NCBI GenBank assembly: GCA_963812795.1
Contig: CAWEWG010000017.1
Span: 248,001-312,000 of the forward strand
From: Hyphomicrobium_A sp963812795
GTDB lineage: Bacteria > Pseudomonadota > Alphaproteobacteria > Rhizobiales > Hyphomicrobiaceae
DNA: 64,000 nt
Direction of reading: 5' to 3'
In this document: positions 17,161 to 26,041 of the stretch, piece after piece
Layout: each line of letters begins with the position of its first letter
Position numbering within the stretch: the first letter of the stretch is position 1
Notes under the pieces: generated by a model
The model's database searches: none
Seen by the model: only the letters and a program-made list of their open reading frames with translations
What the model was told of the DNA's origin: nothing
Position numbers and translations under genes: made by a program

Positions 17161-19877
17161 ATGTACGGCAGGGGTCTTTTGCGGCTGGTACGAGCGGCCG
17201 GAGTGACAGCGCTGGTTTCTCCTTCCCGTCGTCGCGCAGCAAACCACGCCGCAGACGCAACCTTCGCCTGGCAGCGCCACAACACCCGGCACGACCACGA
17301 CCCCAGGCACGACGACGACCACACTCCGGGCGCCGCGGCTCCGAGCACCGCTCCCAACGCGGCAGCCCCGCCGACGCCGGCTCCGCCGTCTGCGAACCAG
17401 CTGCCGCCCGTCGATGTCATTCAGAAGAAGGCGCAACCGGCTCCGAAGGCCGCCGCCAAGAAGGCGCCGCCGAAGAAGCAGGTAGCCGCTCCAGCGCCGG
17501 CCCCGCCGGCCGCCGAGCCGCCGCCGCAACTCGATACGCCGGCGACTTACCAGCCCGGCGAAGGCGGCATCGACAGCGGCACGGTGCAGATGTCGCCGGT
17601 CGAGGGCAGCTCGATACCGATCGGCAAGTTCCCCGGCGCCGTGGGCCGCGGCAGCGCCGAGGACTTCAACCGCACGGGCTACACCTACGCACCTGAGGTG
17701 CTGCAGCAGACCGTGCCCGGCGTCATCCTCGGCGACGCGCAGGGCAACGTGTTCCAGCGCAACCTGCAGTTCCGCGGTTTTGAATCATCGCCGGTCAACG
17801 GCGTGCCGCAGGGCCTCGCCGTCTATCAGAACGGCGTGCGCATCAACGAGAGCTTCGGCGATATCGTCAACTACGACTTCCTGCCCGACAACGCCATCAG
17901 CGGCATGACCATCATCGGCGCCAACCCGGTGTTCGGTCTCAACGCTCTCGGTGGCGCGCTGACGATCATGATGCGCGACGGCTTCAACTTCCAGGGTGCC
18001 GAGCTCAACGTCATGGGCGGCTCGTTCGGTCGCTACCAAGGCGGCCTGGCCGTCGGCGGCAACAGCGGATCGTGGGGCGGCTTCATGGCCCTCGAGGGCA
18101 TTCACGACAACGGCTACCGCGACTTCTCCGCTTCGCGCATCCGCCGCATGTACGCCGACGTCGGTGCCAAGGGCGACGGTACCGAGTTCCACCTGAACTT
18201 CACCGGCGCCGCCAACTACGTCGGCGTCACCGCCGCCGCGCCCGTGCAGCTCCTCGATCTCAACTGGGCGAACACCTTCACCTCGCCGCAGACCACCAAG
18301 AACCAGGTGGCGATGATCTCGGCCAACGGCAACATCGAGGTCTCGCCGACCTGGTCGCTGCAGGGCGTCGGCTATTATCGCTGGTTCAAGCAGTCGCACA
18401 TCGACGGCAACATCTCCGAGGCCGAGGAGTGCGACGGCGATCGCCGACGATCCTCTGCCTCGAGGGCGACGACGATGATCAGCTCGGTCGGCGTCGGCCC
18501 CGGCGTCAACCCCGACGGCTCGATCCCCTCGGACATCGCCGACCCGCTCGGCTCGCTCGACCAGACCTCGCAGCTCGCCAACAGCTTCGGCTTCGCCGGG
18601 CAGGCGGTGAACAAGGACTACATCGCCGGCTACAAGAACCAGTTCCTCATCGGCGCCAGCTACGACCGCGGCAACGTCGGCTACGGCGCCACGTCGACGC
18701 TCGGCTCGTTCGACCCGAAGTTCGTCGTCAACAGCCTCGGCATCTTGCTGGTCGCGCCGAGCGAGGTGTCGCCGCGCGACCTGACGACGCTCAACGACTA
18801 CTACGGCGTCTACTTCTCCGACACGGTCGACCTGACGAGCGATCTCGCACTGACCGTGGGCGGCCGCTATAACTTCGCCCGCGTGCAGATTCATGGACGA
18901 CACCGGCACCGCACCGCAGCTCAACGGCGACAACACCTTCCAGCGCTTCAACCCGATGGTCGGCGGCACGTACCTGCTGAATCCCGGGCTCGACGCTCTA
19001 TGCCAGCTATGCGGAGGCCAACCGCGCGCCGACGCCGGCCGAGCTCGCCTGCTCGGATCCGAACTTCCCATGTCTTGCTGGAAAGCTTCCTCACCGCCGA
19101 TCCGCCGCTCGATCAGGTCGTCTCGCACACCTGGGAGCTCGGCCTGCGCGGCAGGATGCAGGGCGTTAGCAACGAGCGCTTCGAGTGGAGCGCCGGCCTG
19201 TTCCGCGCCCTCAACAGCGACGACATCTATCAGATCGCCGACGAGATCTCCGGTCGCGGCTACTTCGACAACGTGGGCGACACGCTGCGGCAGGGCGTCG
19301 AAATCGGTGGCCGGTACACGGACGACCGCTGGATGGTTTATGCCAACTACGCGTTCGTCCACGCCACGTTCCAGAGCTCCTTTATCCTGCCCTCGCCCGA
19401 ACAATCCCTCTGGCGTTCGAGTGCGCGGACGGCCCCGGCTCTCCGCCGTCCGACGATGAGCCCAACTGTCTTCAGGTCAACTCGGGCGACAGCATCCCGG
19501 GCGTTCCGCTCAGCCGCTTCAAGACGGGCTTCGACTATCTGATCACGCCGCAGTGGAAATTCGGCGCTGACCTCGTGGCCGCCTCCAGCCAGTTCTTCTA
19601 TGGCGACGAAGCCAACCTCAACGCGCCGCTGGCCGGATACGCCAAGGTCGACCTGCACACGTTCTACGACGTGACCGAGAACGTCCAGCTCTACGGCCTA
19701 ATCTACAACCTGTTCAACTCGCAGTACGGCCTGTTCGGCAACTTCTTCAACCTCGAAGCGGCGAACGAGGCCTCGGAAGCCAACCCGGCGACGGGCGATG
19801 ACTTCTTCACCAACCCGCGCACGATTACCCCGGCACCACCGCTCGTGGCCTACGGCGGCATGAAGATCCATTACTGA
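17161..19877 (+). pseudogene. TonB-dependent outer membrane receptor 2, frameshifted
   Basis: Paralog of receptor 1, about 900 residues. The ATG at 17161 opens a signal peptide which, after allowing for one extra base near 17222, ends VVAQ; a Thr/Pro-rich linker and the same PPVDVIQKK segment follow. The plug (LQFRGFESSPVNG, LAVYQNGVRINESFGD, GLNALGGALTIMMRDGF) and the barrel, ending VAYGGMKIHY, are very similar to receptor 1. Frame changes occur near 17222, 17325, 18440, 18486, 18890, 18992, 19075 and 19400; most are single extra bases, at least one is a missing base. The density of shifts in two similar neighbouring genes points to consensus error. Substrate unknown; shared operator and ExbB-ExbD-TonB genes nearby suggest one uptake system. 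Confidence 0.8.
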
Positions 19878-19909
19878 TTGCAACGCTGAGTTTCGAGCGT
19901 CTCCCGCGC

Positions 19910-19939
19910 GGGCGCCTCGGTCACCGGGGCGCCCGTTTC
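19910..19939 (+). terminator. Probable terminator after receptor 2
   Basis: GGGCGCC at 19910-19916 pairs with GGCGCCC at 19928-19934, with an inner CGG/CCG pair, and is followed by GTTTCG. The T tract is short, so termination may be partial. It lies 33 nt after the receptor stop and just before the 3' end of the convergent small gene. Confidence 0.55.
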
Positions 19940-19943
19940 GCGT

Positions 19944-20313
19944 CTACATCTGGGTGACGTAGGCGCGGCCTTCGATGACGTCGTATTCGCAGGTCGGCGG
20001 TGTTTCGCCGCCGGCCAGCGTCAGCACCACGTGGGGATGCTTGAAGCGCGCCGGCCATCGCGCGCTGCGCAGTTGCCAGATGCGCACATCGACGTTGGAG
20101 CGGCCGATGACGACATCGACGGAAGTCGGGCCGCGTCCACAGCGGGCCGCCGGTTCCGGCGCGGAAAATCTGCTCGCTCTGGCAGGCGGCAATGGCCCGC
20201 TCGCGGAAGGCGCTAATGAGCGCTTCCTGCGCCCCGTCGCGATAAAGCCGGTCCTGGGCCCAGATTTTCGCACCCGCTAGCAAGGCGAGCGTGATGACGA
20301 GAACTCTCAGCAT
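19944..20313 (-). CDS. Small secreted protein of unknown function, one frameshift
   Basis: About 122 residues when read with one correction. The N-terminus is a signal peptide (LRVLVITLALLAGAKIWAQ) from the ATG at 20313. The frame is open to WTRP near 20130; dropping one base in a GGG run (plus strand) continues into SVDVVIGRSNVDVRIWQL and ends with CEYDVIEGRAYVTQM. Two cysteines could be disulfide-bonded. I do not recognise the family. It lies between receptor 2 (convergent) and hydroxypyruvate reductase (divergent). Confidence 0.6.
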
Positions 20314-20523
20314 GACGGCGTGCTCCCACACGCGGGCGAAAAGGGGCCCGCGGACCGCGGCTGCGGCCCCTTCGCCGGGCAGCGCCGAGTTTCCCCGGGC
20401 TTGGTGAATAAAGAGTTGCCGGTCGTATCGCCGCGCTTGTCAGGGGGCCCTCATTGCGGCATGGATCGCGGCCAAGTCCGCACTAGGTCTCGACCATGTT
20501 CGCAATTCCGGGGGGTACCGCCC

Positions 20524-21492
20524 ATGAGCAAGAAGAAAATCCTGATCACCTGGCCTCTGCCGGAGGCCGTCATGGCGCGCGCCCGGGAGACCTACGACGT
20601 CATCGCCCATGGCGATAACCCCAAGATCACCGTCGACGAGATGCTGGAGACGGCCAAGTCCGTCGACGCCATCCTGCTGACGCTTAACGAGAAGTGTCCC
20701 AAGGCCGTCATCGACCGCGTGCCCGAGAACATCAAGTGCATCTCGACGTTCTCCATCGGCTTCGATCACATCGATCTCGAAGCCTGCAAGACGCGCGGCA
20801 TCAAGGTCGGCAACGCCCCGCATGGCGTCACGGTGGCGACGGCCGAGATCGCCATGCTGCTGCTTTTGGGATCGGCGCGACGCGCCGCCGAGGGCGAGCG
20901 CATGCTCCGCTCGCGCTCCTGGCCGGGTTGGCAGCCGCTGCAGCTCGTCGGCCAGCGGCTCGATAACAAGAAGCTCGGCATCTACGGGTTCGGCAAGATC
21001 GGCCAGGCTCTGGCGCAGCGCGCCCGCGGCTTCGACATGGAAATCCACTACTACGACATCTACCGAGCCAAGCCCGAGGTCGAGGCGAAGTACAACGCCA
21101 CGTACCACGACAGCCTCGACAGCCTCTTGAAGATATCGCAGTTCTTCTCCATCAACGCGCCGTCGACGCCGGAGACGCGCTACTTCTTCAACAAGGACGT
21201 GATCGAGAAGCTGCCGCAGGGCGCCATCGTCGTGAACACCGCGCGCGGCGACCTCGTCAAGGACGAGGACCTGATCGCGGCCTTGAAGTCGGGCCGGCTC
21301 GCTTATGCCGGCCTCGATGTCTTCGCCGGCGAGCCGAAGATCAACGAGGGCTACTACGACCTGCCCAACACGTTCCTGTTCCCGCATCTGGGTTCGGCGG
21401 CGATCGAGGCGCGCAATCAGATGGGCTATGAGGCCCTCGACAACATCGACGCCTTCTTCGCCGGCAAGGACATGCCGTTCAAGCTCGCCTGA
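20524..21492 (+). CDS. D-2-hydroxyacid dehydrogenase, probable serine-cycle hydroxypyruvate reductase
   Basis: A 322-residue NAD(P)-dependent D-isomer 2-hydroxyacid dehydrogenase. The Rossmann motif GIYGFGKIGQALAQRA and the catalytic residues Arg (VVNTARGDLV), Glu (VFAGEPKI) and His (FPHLGSAA) are present. Sequence style and the presence of serine-glyoxylate aminotransferase 5.5 kb away suggest hydroxypyruvate reductase (HprA), which makes glycerate in the serine cycle of methylotrophs; glyoxylate reductase activity is a common alternative. The ATG at 20524 is taken; in-frame codons back to 20320 look non-coding. A strong terminator follows at 21517. Confidence 0.9.
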   Translation: MSKKKILITWPLPEAVMARARETYDVIAHGDNPKITVDEMLETAKSVDAILLTLNEKCPKAVIDRVPENIKCISTFSIGFDHIDLEACKTRGIKVGNAPHGVTVATAEIAMLLLLGSARRAAEGERMLRSRSWPGWQPLQLVGQRLDNKKLGIYGFGKIGQALAQRARGFDMEIHYYDIYRAKPEVEAKYNATYHDSLDSLLKISQFFSINAPSTPETRYFFNKDVIEKLPQGAIVVNTARGDLVKDEDLIAALKSGRLAYAGLDVFAGEPKINEGYYDLPNTFLFPHLGSAAIEARNQMGYEALDNIDAFFAGKDMPFKLA

Positions 21493-21516
21493 GACTTCAG
21501 GCCGTGCTTTCGATCG

Positions 21517-21549
21517 GGGCCCGGTGACTTCGCCGGGCCCTTTGCTTTT
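21517..21549 (+). terminator. Rho-independent terminator after the hydroxyacid dehydrogenase
   Basis: A perfect 8-bp GC stem, GGGCCCGG (21517-21524) with CCGGGCCC (21533-21540), 8-nt loop, followed by TTTGCTTTT. It lies 24 nt after the stop codon. Confidence 0.85.
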
Positions 21550-21560
21550 GATGCTTGAGT

Positions 21561-22010
21561 TCAGCCGTTCGTGGTTTTTGCGGACGCGATGCCAGCGCCA
21601 TGCCGGGACCGCAGTGCACGGGCCAACAGCATTCCCACCAGCATGGCCGGGACGAACACCAGCGTGCCGGTGGCGAGCAGCGGTAGCGACACGATAGCCG
21701 GCCCTGGGCAGAAGCCCGAAAGTCCCCAGCCGACCCCGAACAGGGCCGCGCCGATGACGAGTGGGGAATCGATGGCCGCCTTCGTGGGCAACGAGAATGC
21801 ATCCGTTAAGAGCGGTCTGCCTCGCCCGAATGCGAGCCGGTAGCCGGCGAACGTGACGGCGATGGCGCCCGCCATCACGAACGCGAGGCTCGGATCCCAG
21901 GTGCCGAACAGATCAAGGAAGTTCTGCACCTTGGCCGGATCCGACATCCCCGAGATGATGAGCCCCAGTCCGAACACGAGTCCCGCGATGGCACTGATCA
22001 AAATGCGCAT
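21561..22010 (-). CDS. YeeE/YedE family sulfur-compound transporter subunit (DUF6691-like)
   Basis: A 149-residue membrane protein with four hydrophobic helices. Recognisable segments are GLGLIISGMSDPAKVQNFLD near the N-terminus and GWGLSGFCPGPAIVSL, whose cysteine is conserved in the family. YeeE/YedE proteins move thiosulfate or related reduced sulfur compounds. It starts 1 nt after the stop of the upstream paralogous half at 22012-22461; the two short proteins together equal one full-length YeeE. The last 15 residues are hydrophilic. Confidence 0.88.
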   Translation of the reverse strand: MRILISAIAGLVFGLGLIISGMSDPAKVQNFLDLFGTWDPSLAFVMAGAIAVTFAGYRLAFGRGRPLLTDAFSLPTKAAIDSPLVIGAALFGVGWGLSGFCPGPAIVSLPLLATGTLVFVPAMLVGMLLARALRSRHGAGIASAKTTNG

Positions 22011-22011
22011 G

Positions 22012-22461
22012 TCACGGCACTCCCGTCAGCAGATGACGGAAGATGAACACGGTCGCAAACGCCGTCGCCATGAACGTTACCGTGGCGACGAGGGAACGCA
22101 CCGAAAGGCGAGATAGGCCGCACACGCCGTGGCCGCTGGTGCAGCCGCCGCCGAGGATCGCTCCGAAGCCGACGAGCAGGCCCGCACCCGCCAGCACCGG
22201 AAGGTTGCTCGAGACCGTCTGATGGACATGAAGCCCCGTCGCGGCCGCATAAACGGCGGGGGCCGCGATCAGCCCGGCGAGAAATGCTGCCGCGCCGGCA
22301 ATGCCTGGCTCCCTATAGGGCGGCAACAGTCGGCCGACGATCCCGCTGATGCCGGCAACGCGGCCGAGGAACAGCATCAAGATGACGGCGGAGACGCCGA
22401 TCAGCGCGCCGCCGATCGTTGATTCGATAGGTGTGAACGGAGTAATCGCCATCGGTTTCAA
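22012..22461 (-). CDS. YeeE/YedE family sulfur-compound transporter subunit
   Basis: A 149-residue membrane protein with four helices, partner of the downstream 149-residue half. The family motif GGGCTSGHGVCGLSRLS is intact near residue 110, carrying two cysteines thought to handle the sulfur substrate. Either ATG (22461 or 22452) could be the start. Two-gene YeeE/YedE sets like this often accompany sulfur oxidation or sulfide-responsive genes in proteobacteria; no such regulator is adjacent here. Confidence 0.88.
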   Translation of the reverse strand: MKPMAITPFTPIESTIGGALIGVSAVILMLFLGRVAGISGIVGRLLPPYREPGIAGAAAFLAGLIAAPAVYAAATGLHVHQTVSSNLPVLAGAGLLVGFGAILGGGCTSGHGVCGLSRLSVRSLVATVTFMATAFATVFIFRHLLTGVP

Positions 22462-22499
22462 CCTCCAACCCGATGCCGGAGCATCGCGCTATCAGTCTG

Positions 22500-23756
22500 C
22501 TACTTCAATGGCGCCGGTGCCTCGTCCCATTTGTACTTAAAGCCGACGGTCGCTTCGTACTGGTGCATGCGAAGCTCGAGCGGTGTCACCCCGTTGAGGA
22601 AGTAGCCGCTCTGCTCGCCCTCTGGCGCATAGAGGCCGGCGAGCTCAACCGACCAGTTCTTGCGCAGCTGGTATTCGAGGCCAGCCGTGATGTGATGCTG
22701 CACGACCGCCGGCGCAAGAATATTGAGCTGCACGTCGCGCGCGGAGATGGCATTCGTCGCATACGCGTAGCCGGCGCGCAGCGTGAGATCGGGCGAGGTG
22801 CGCCATTCAACGCCGAGTTTCAGGACGTCGACATCATCCCAGCCGAAGCCTGGACCGTTGTCAGCCCCGAAAGGCGCGGCATTAGTGGACGGATTGGCGA
22901 TGGACTTCACCGAGCCGAACCAGATGTGCCTGTAATCTGCGAGCAGCGTCAAGTTGGGCGCGAGGTCGTAGGCGATGCCGGCCTGCAAGCTTGGAGGAAT
23001 ATCGAAGCCGCCCTGCTCGGCGAAAAGACCGGAGTACTTGTCGAAATCCTGCGTCCAGATGCGCGAGGAAGCGGCCACACCCAACCGCAAGGCCGGTGAT
23101 AGCGACACCTCGATCCCGCCGCGCACGCCACCGCCCCACGAGACGTCGGTGTCGTTCTGGGTTATGCCGAACCCACCTAAGCCGCGGGCTTTGAACTGCT
23201 GGCGCGCCAGTATGGGCGCAATGCCGACCGCCACCGGTCCCAGCTGCTTGGCGAAGGCGAGCGAAATCAACGCCTGCTGCAGATCGACGCCCAGCTTGCC
23301 CCCGCCGAAGATACCATTGCCAAAGTTCGGGTAGCTCGGCCAATCCGTATTCATGCCGCCGTTGCCGTAGACGGTGAAGCCGACGACGTCCACGAACGGG
23401 TTGGGCGCGAATCGGTAGCTCGCTGCAAGGTTGGGTACGACGAAGAAGTCGCTGCCGCTCTCGACCGTTCCCCCAAACGCTGGGCTTTCCACTTCGCGGC
23501 GTGGGCTGAACAGCGAGGCAGCAATGCTCGCTTCGTTCCCCACATGCACGAGACCGGCCGGATTGAGAGCGGCGGCCGTCGCGTCACGGCTATCTGCAGC
23601 GCCGGCGCCGGCGAGCGCCTTCTGCCGCGCGCCATAACCGTTCTGAAAATATCCTTCCGTCGCCGAAGCCGGCGAAAGCGCCATCGCGCCAGCGAGAAAT
23701 CCCGCCGATGCGGCTAGGAGCCGTCCCCACGACGGCCTGTTCAATTCGAGCTTCAT
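22500..23756 (-). CDS. FadL/OmpP1/TodX family outer membrane transporter
   Basis: A 418-residue outer membrane beta-barrel for hydrophobic substrates such as long-chain fatty acids or aromatic compounds. A signal peptide ends near SPASA, and the mature N-terminus has the FadL features: GYFQNGYGARQKALAGAG, then the NPA turn in ATAAALNPAGL that forms the hatch. The C-terminus (ATVGFKYKW) is a beta strand typical of barrel ends. It lies 38 nt upstream (in transcription) of the YeeE pair and may share its transcript, though a functional link is not obvious. Confidence 0.9.
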   Translation of the reverse strand: MKLELNRPSWGRLLAASAGFLAGAMALSPASATEGYFQNGYGARQKALAGAGAADSRDATAAALNPAGLVHVGNEASIAASLFSPRREVESPAFGGTVESGSDFFVVPNLAASYRFAPNPFVDVVGFTVYGNGGMNTDWPSYPNFGNGIFGGGKLGVDLQQALISLAFAKQLGPVAVGIAPILARQQFKARGLGGFGITQNDTDVSWGGGVRGGIEVSLSPALRLGVAASSRIWTQDFDKYSGLFAEQGGFDIPPSLQAGIAYDLAPNLTLLADYRHIWFGSVKSIANPSTNAAPFGADNGPGFGWDDVDVLKLGVEWRTSPDLTLRAGYAYATNAISARDVQLNILAPAVVQHHITAGLEYQLRKNWSVELAGLYAPEGEQSGYFLNGVTPLELRMHQYEATVGFKYKWDEAPAPLK

Positions 23757-24062
23757 GATACGCCCCCCGGTGCATCTGCACGTCAGGAAGCTAGTGATGG
23801 CCTCACCGCTGCGGAACGAAGAAGAAATGCGGTGCTTATCTCAATCTCTTTGGTGCCGCTCTGACTTCTCGCGTGCTTGGCTCCAGGTCAGCTCGCGCAG
23901 CGCAATCCCCCGACGCGAGGCTTCGGATGGCGTTTGGCGCTCCAACGCGCTAGCCTGGAGCGGTAGAGACAAAATGTGAAAGCCGACGAGCAAGCTCGGG
24001 GGATGGTGTGAAACGGTGCGGAGCGCTTGGGGAGGCGGGGCCGCGCAAGGAGGAGCACTTCC
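23757..24062. other. Intergenic region between fadL-like and DUF4389 genes
   Basis: About 306 nt with divergent genes on either side. I see no conserved RNA, clear promoter boxes or coding frame. AAGGAGGAG at about 24049-24057 is the ribosome binding site of the DUF4389 gene. Confidence 0.4.
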
Positions 24063-24389
24063 ATGGAACCGATCGAGCCGACTACCCGCGTGCAGACGAC
24101 AGGCGAGCAGACAGCCGAGCCGCGCAGCTCCAGGTTCGCCGACAGCGCCGTTTGGATGCGCGGACTTTACATGCTGCTGCTCGTGCTCGCCTTCGGCGTC
24201 GCCCAGACGCTGCTGTGCGTGACGGCGATCGCGCAGTTCCTTTGGCTCCTGTTCGCCGGCGAGGCCAATAGCCAGATTGCCCAGTTCGGCAATTCGCTGG
24301 CGCGCTGGTTGGCCGATGCAGCGCGTTTTCTGGCATGTGCCAGCGACGCCAAGCCGTTCCCTTGGGCGCCGTGGCCGCCGACGGTCTGA
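24063..24389 (+). CDS. DUF4389 family membrane protein
   Basis: A 108-residue protein with a hydrophilic N-terminus (about 30 residues), two adjacent membrane helices (GLYMLLLVLAFGVAQTLLCV and AIAQFLWLLFAG), then an amphipathic segment (FGNSLARWLADAARFLA) and a short proline/tryptophan-rich tail (PFPWAPWP). These match DUF4389, whose function is unknown. The start at 24063 has a strong AAGGAGG ribosome binding site. It stands alone between divergent and convergent genes. Confidence 0.8.
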   Translation: MEPIEPTTRVQTTGEQTAEPRSSRFADSAVWMRGLYMLLLVLAFGVAQTLLCVTAIAQFLWLLFAGEANSQIAQFGNSLARWLADAARFLACASDAKPFPWAPWPPTV

Positions 24390-24418
24390 TCTAGTTCCGC
24401 GCCACTACGATTGCGGGT

Positions 24419-25756
24419 TCAGGCAGCAATCTCGCCCGCCAGCCAGCGGGCTGTGCGCAACAGCCGCCCGTCGTCGTGGCGCAGGCCGACGAGTTGCACG
24501 CCGACCGGCAGCCCCTTCGCCTCGAGCAGCGGCAGTGAAACGGTCGGCATGCCGAGATAGGTCCACAGCCCGTTCATGATCGGGCTGCCCGTGGCTGAGT
24601 GACCTTCAGGGGCGGGCCCGAGCGCCGCAGGCGTGAGCACGGCGCTGAAGCCCTTGAGTGCGGCAGCCACGGCGCGATAGGCCGGCTCGCGGCCGGTGAT
24701 GGCGCGCAGGTATTCCTGCGCGTCGATGGCGAGGCCGGCTTCGAGGCGCTGCGTCAGGCCCGGCGAGATGAGTTCCGGCGCCTGTTGCAGCAGCGGGCCG
24801 TAGTAGTGCGCATTCTCTGCAAGTTGGACGATGCGCTGCCATTCGATGGCGTCGGCGAGCACCGGGATATCGATCTCGACGGCACGCTCCCCGAGGCCGT
24901 CCGCATAGTCTTCGAGCGCGGCGCGCATCTCAGCGTCGGCGTCGCACCAGAAAGGCGTTTTGACGAATGCCAGCCGCGGCGGCATCGGCGGCTTGGAGCG
25001 CGCCGTGCCGAGCAGGCCTGGGCGGCTGCGGCGGAAGCTCGTCGCGTCGTCGCCTTCGAAGGCCGTCATGCAGTCGGTGATGAGCGCGAGATCCTCGATA
25101 GAGCGCGCGTAGAGGCCGACCGTATCCAGCGTGTGCGATTGCATCAGCACGCCCGCGCGCGGCACGAGGCCGAGCGTCGGCTTGAAGCCGTAGACGCCGC
25201 AGAAAGAAGCCGGCCGCACGATGGAGCCGGCCGTCTGGCTGCCGAGCGCGGCGGGGACCATGTGGTCGGCGACGGCGGCGGCCGAGCCTGCTGACGAGCC
25301 GCCCGGGGTGTGGGCGAGATTGCGCGGGTTTCGCGTCTTTGCCGGCGTCAGCAGTGCGAGCTCCGTCGTCACCGTCTTGCCCATGATGACGGCGCCGGCA
25401 TCGCGCAACGCGGCGACGCACGTCGCATCGCGCTCGGGGCGCCGCCCAGCGAAAATCGGCGAGCCGTTCTCGGTCGGCATGTCGGCGGTATCGAAAATGT
25501 CTTTGACGCCGACCGGCACCCCATGCAGCGCGCCCGTTGCTTCCCCCGCGTGCAGGGCGGCGTCGGCTTCGCGCGCTTGGGCGAGGGCGAGTTCGGGATC
25601 GACGTGCGCCCAGGCCTGCACATCGTCCTCGCGCGCGGCGATGCGCTGCAGGCAGGCACGCACAAGCGTCTCGGCGGAGAGTTCACCCTTGCGGATGGCA
25701 TCCGCGGCAGCGGTGGCCGTCAGCGTTGTCGGGTCCGGCATTCGGTGGCGGCTCAT
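24419..25756 (-). CDS. Amidase signature family hydrolase
   Basis: A 445-residue amidase. The Ser-cisSer-Lys catalytic triad is visible: Lys in VGVKDIFDTAD, the first Ser in GGSSAGSAAAVAD, and the nucleophilic Ser in GSQTAGSIVRPASFCG, followed by GFKPT. Length and motifs fit stand-alone amidases rather than GatA, because no gatB or gatC is adjacent. The ATG at 25756 is preferred over one at 25849, whose extra residues look like non-coding sequence. Substrate unknown. Confidence 0.9.
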   Translation of the reverse strand: MSRHRMPDPTTLTATAAADAIRKGELSAETLVRACLQRIAAREDDVQAWAHVDPELALAQAREADAALHAGEATGALHGVPVGVKDIFDTADMPTENGSPIFAGRRPERDATCVAALRDAGAVIMGKTVTTELALLTPAKTRNPRNLAHTPGGSSAGSAAAVADHMVPAALGSQTAGSIVRPASFCGVYGFKPTLGLVPRAGVLMQSHTLDTVGLYARSIEDLALITDCMTAFEGDDATSFRRSRPGLLGTARSKPPMPPRLAFVKTPFWCDADAEMRAALEDYADGLGERAVEIDIPVLADAIEWQRIVQLAENAHYYGPLLQQAPELISPGLTQRLEAGLAIDAQEYLRAITGREPAYRAVAAALKGFSAVLTPAALGPAPEGHSATGSPIMNGLWTYLGMPTVSLPLLEAKGLPVGVQLVGLRHDDGRLLRTARWLAGEIAA

Positions 25757-25893
25757 ACTTTCGGTCGGGTCCGAAGGACCATTTGCAGCATCTGCGGCGA
25801 CGGCGTGCGGCGCCTTGGCCACAGGTCCACAGATGCGCGGTTCAGGCATCCCTAGCGGGCGCCCTCATTCTGCTCAATCCCCGTGTAGATGGC

Positions 25894-25923
25894 TTGACGG
25901 CCCTTCGTTTTACTACCTATAGC
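25894..25923 (+). promoter_or_regulatory. Probable sigma-70 promoter of the serine-glyoxylate aminotransferase gene
   Basis: TTGACG at 25894-25899 and TATAGC at 25918-25923 with an 18-nt spacer, about 118 nt upstream of the ATG at 26042. This is the best promoter match I found in the window apart from the imuA promoter. Confidence 0.55.
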
Positions 25924-26041
25924 TGCTGCCTTCGCCGACAAAAGAATACCCCCTGGGGTGCCTCGTGCTCGGTTTCGACCGGGAGTGGGGCGCGCGAGGG
26001 ATTACTGCGAGATGCGTTGAGCATTTGCGAGGGAAAAGACG

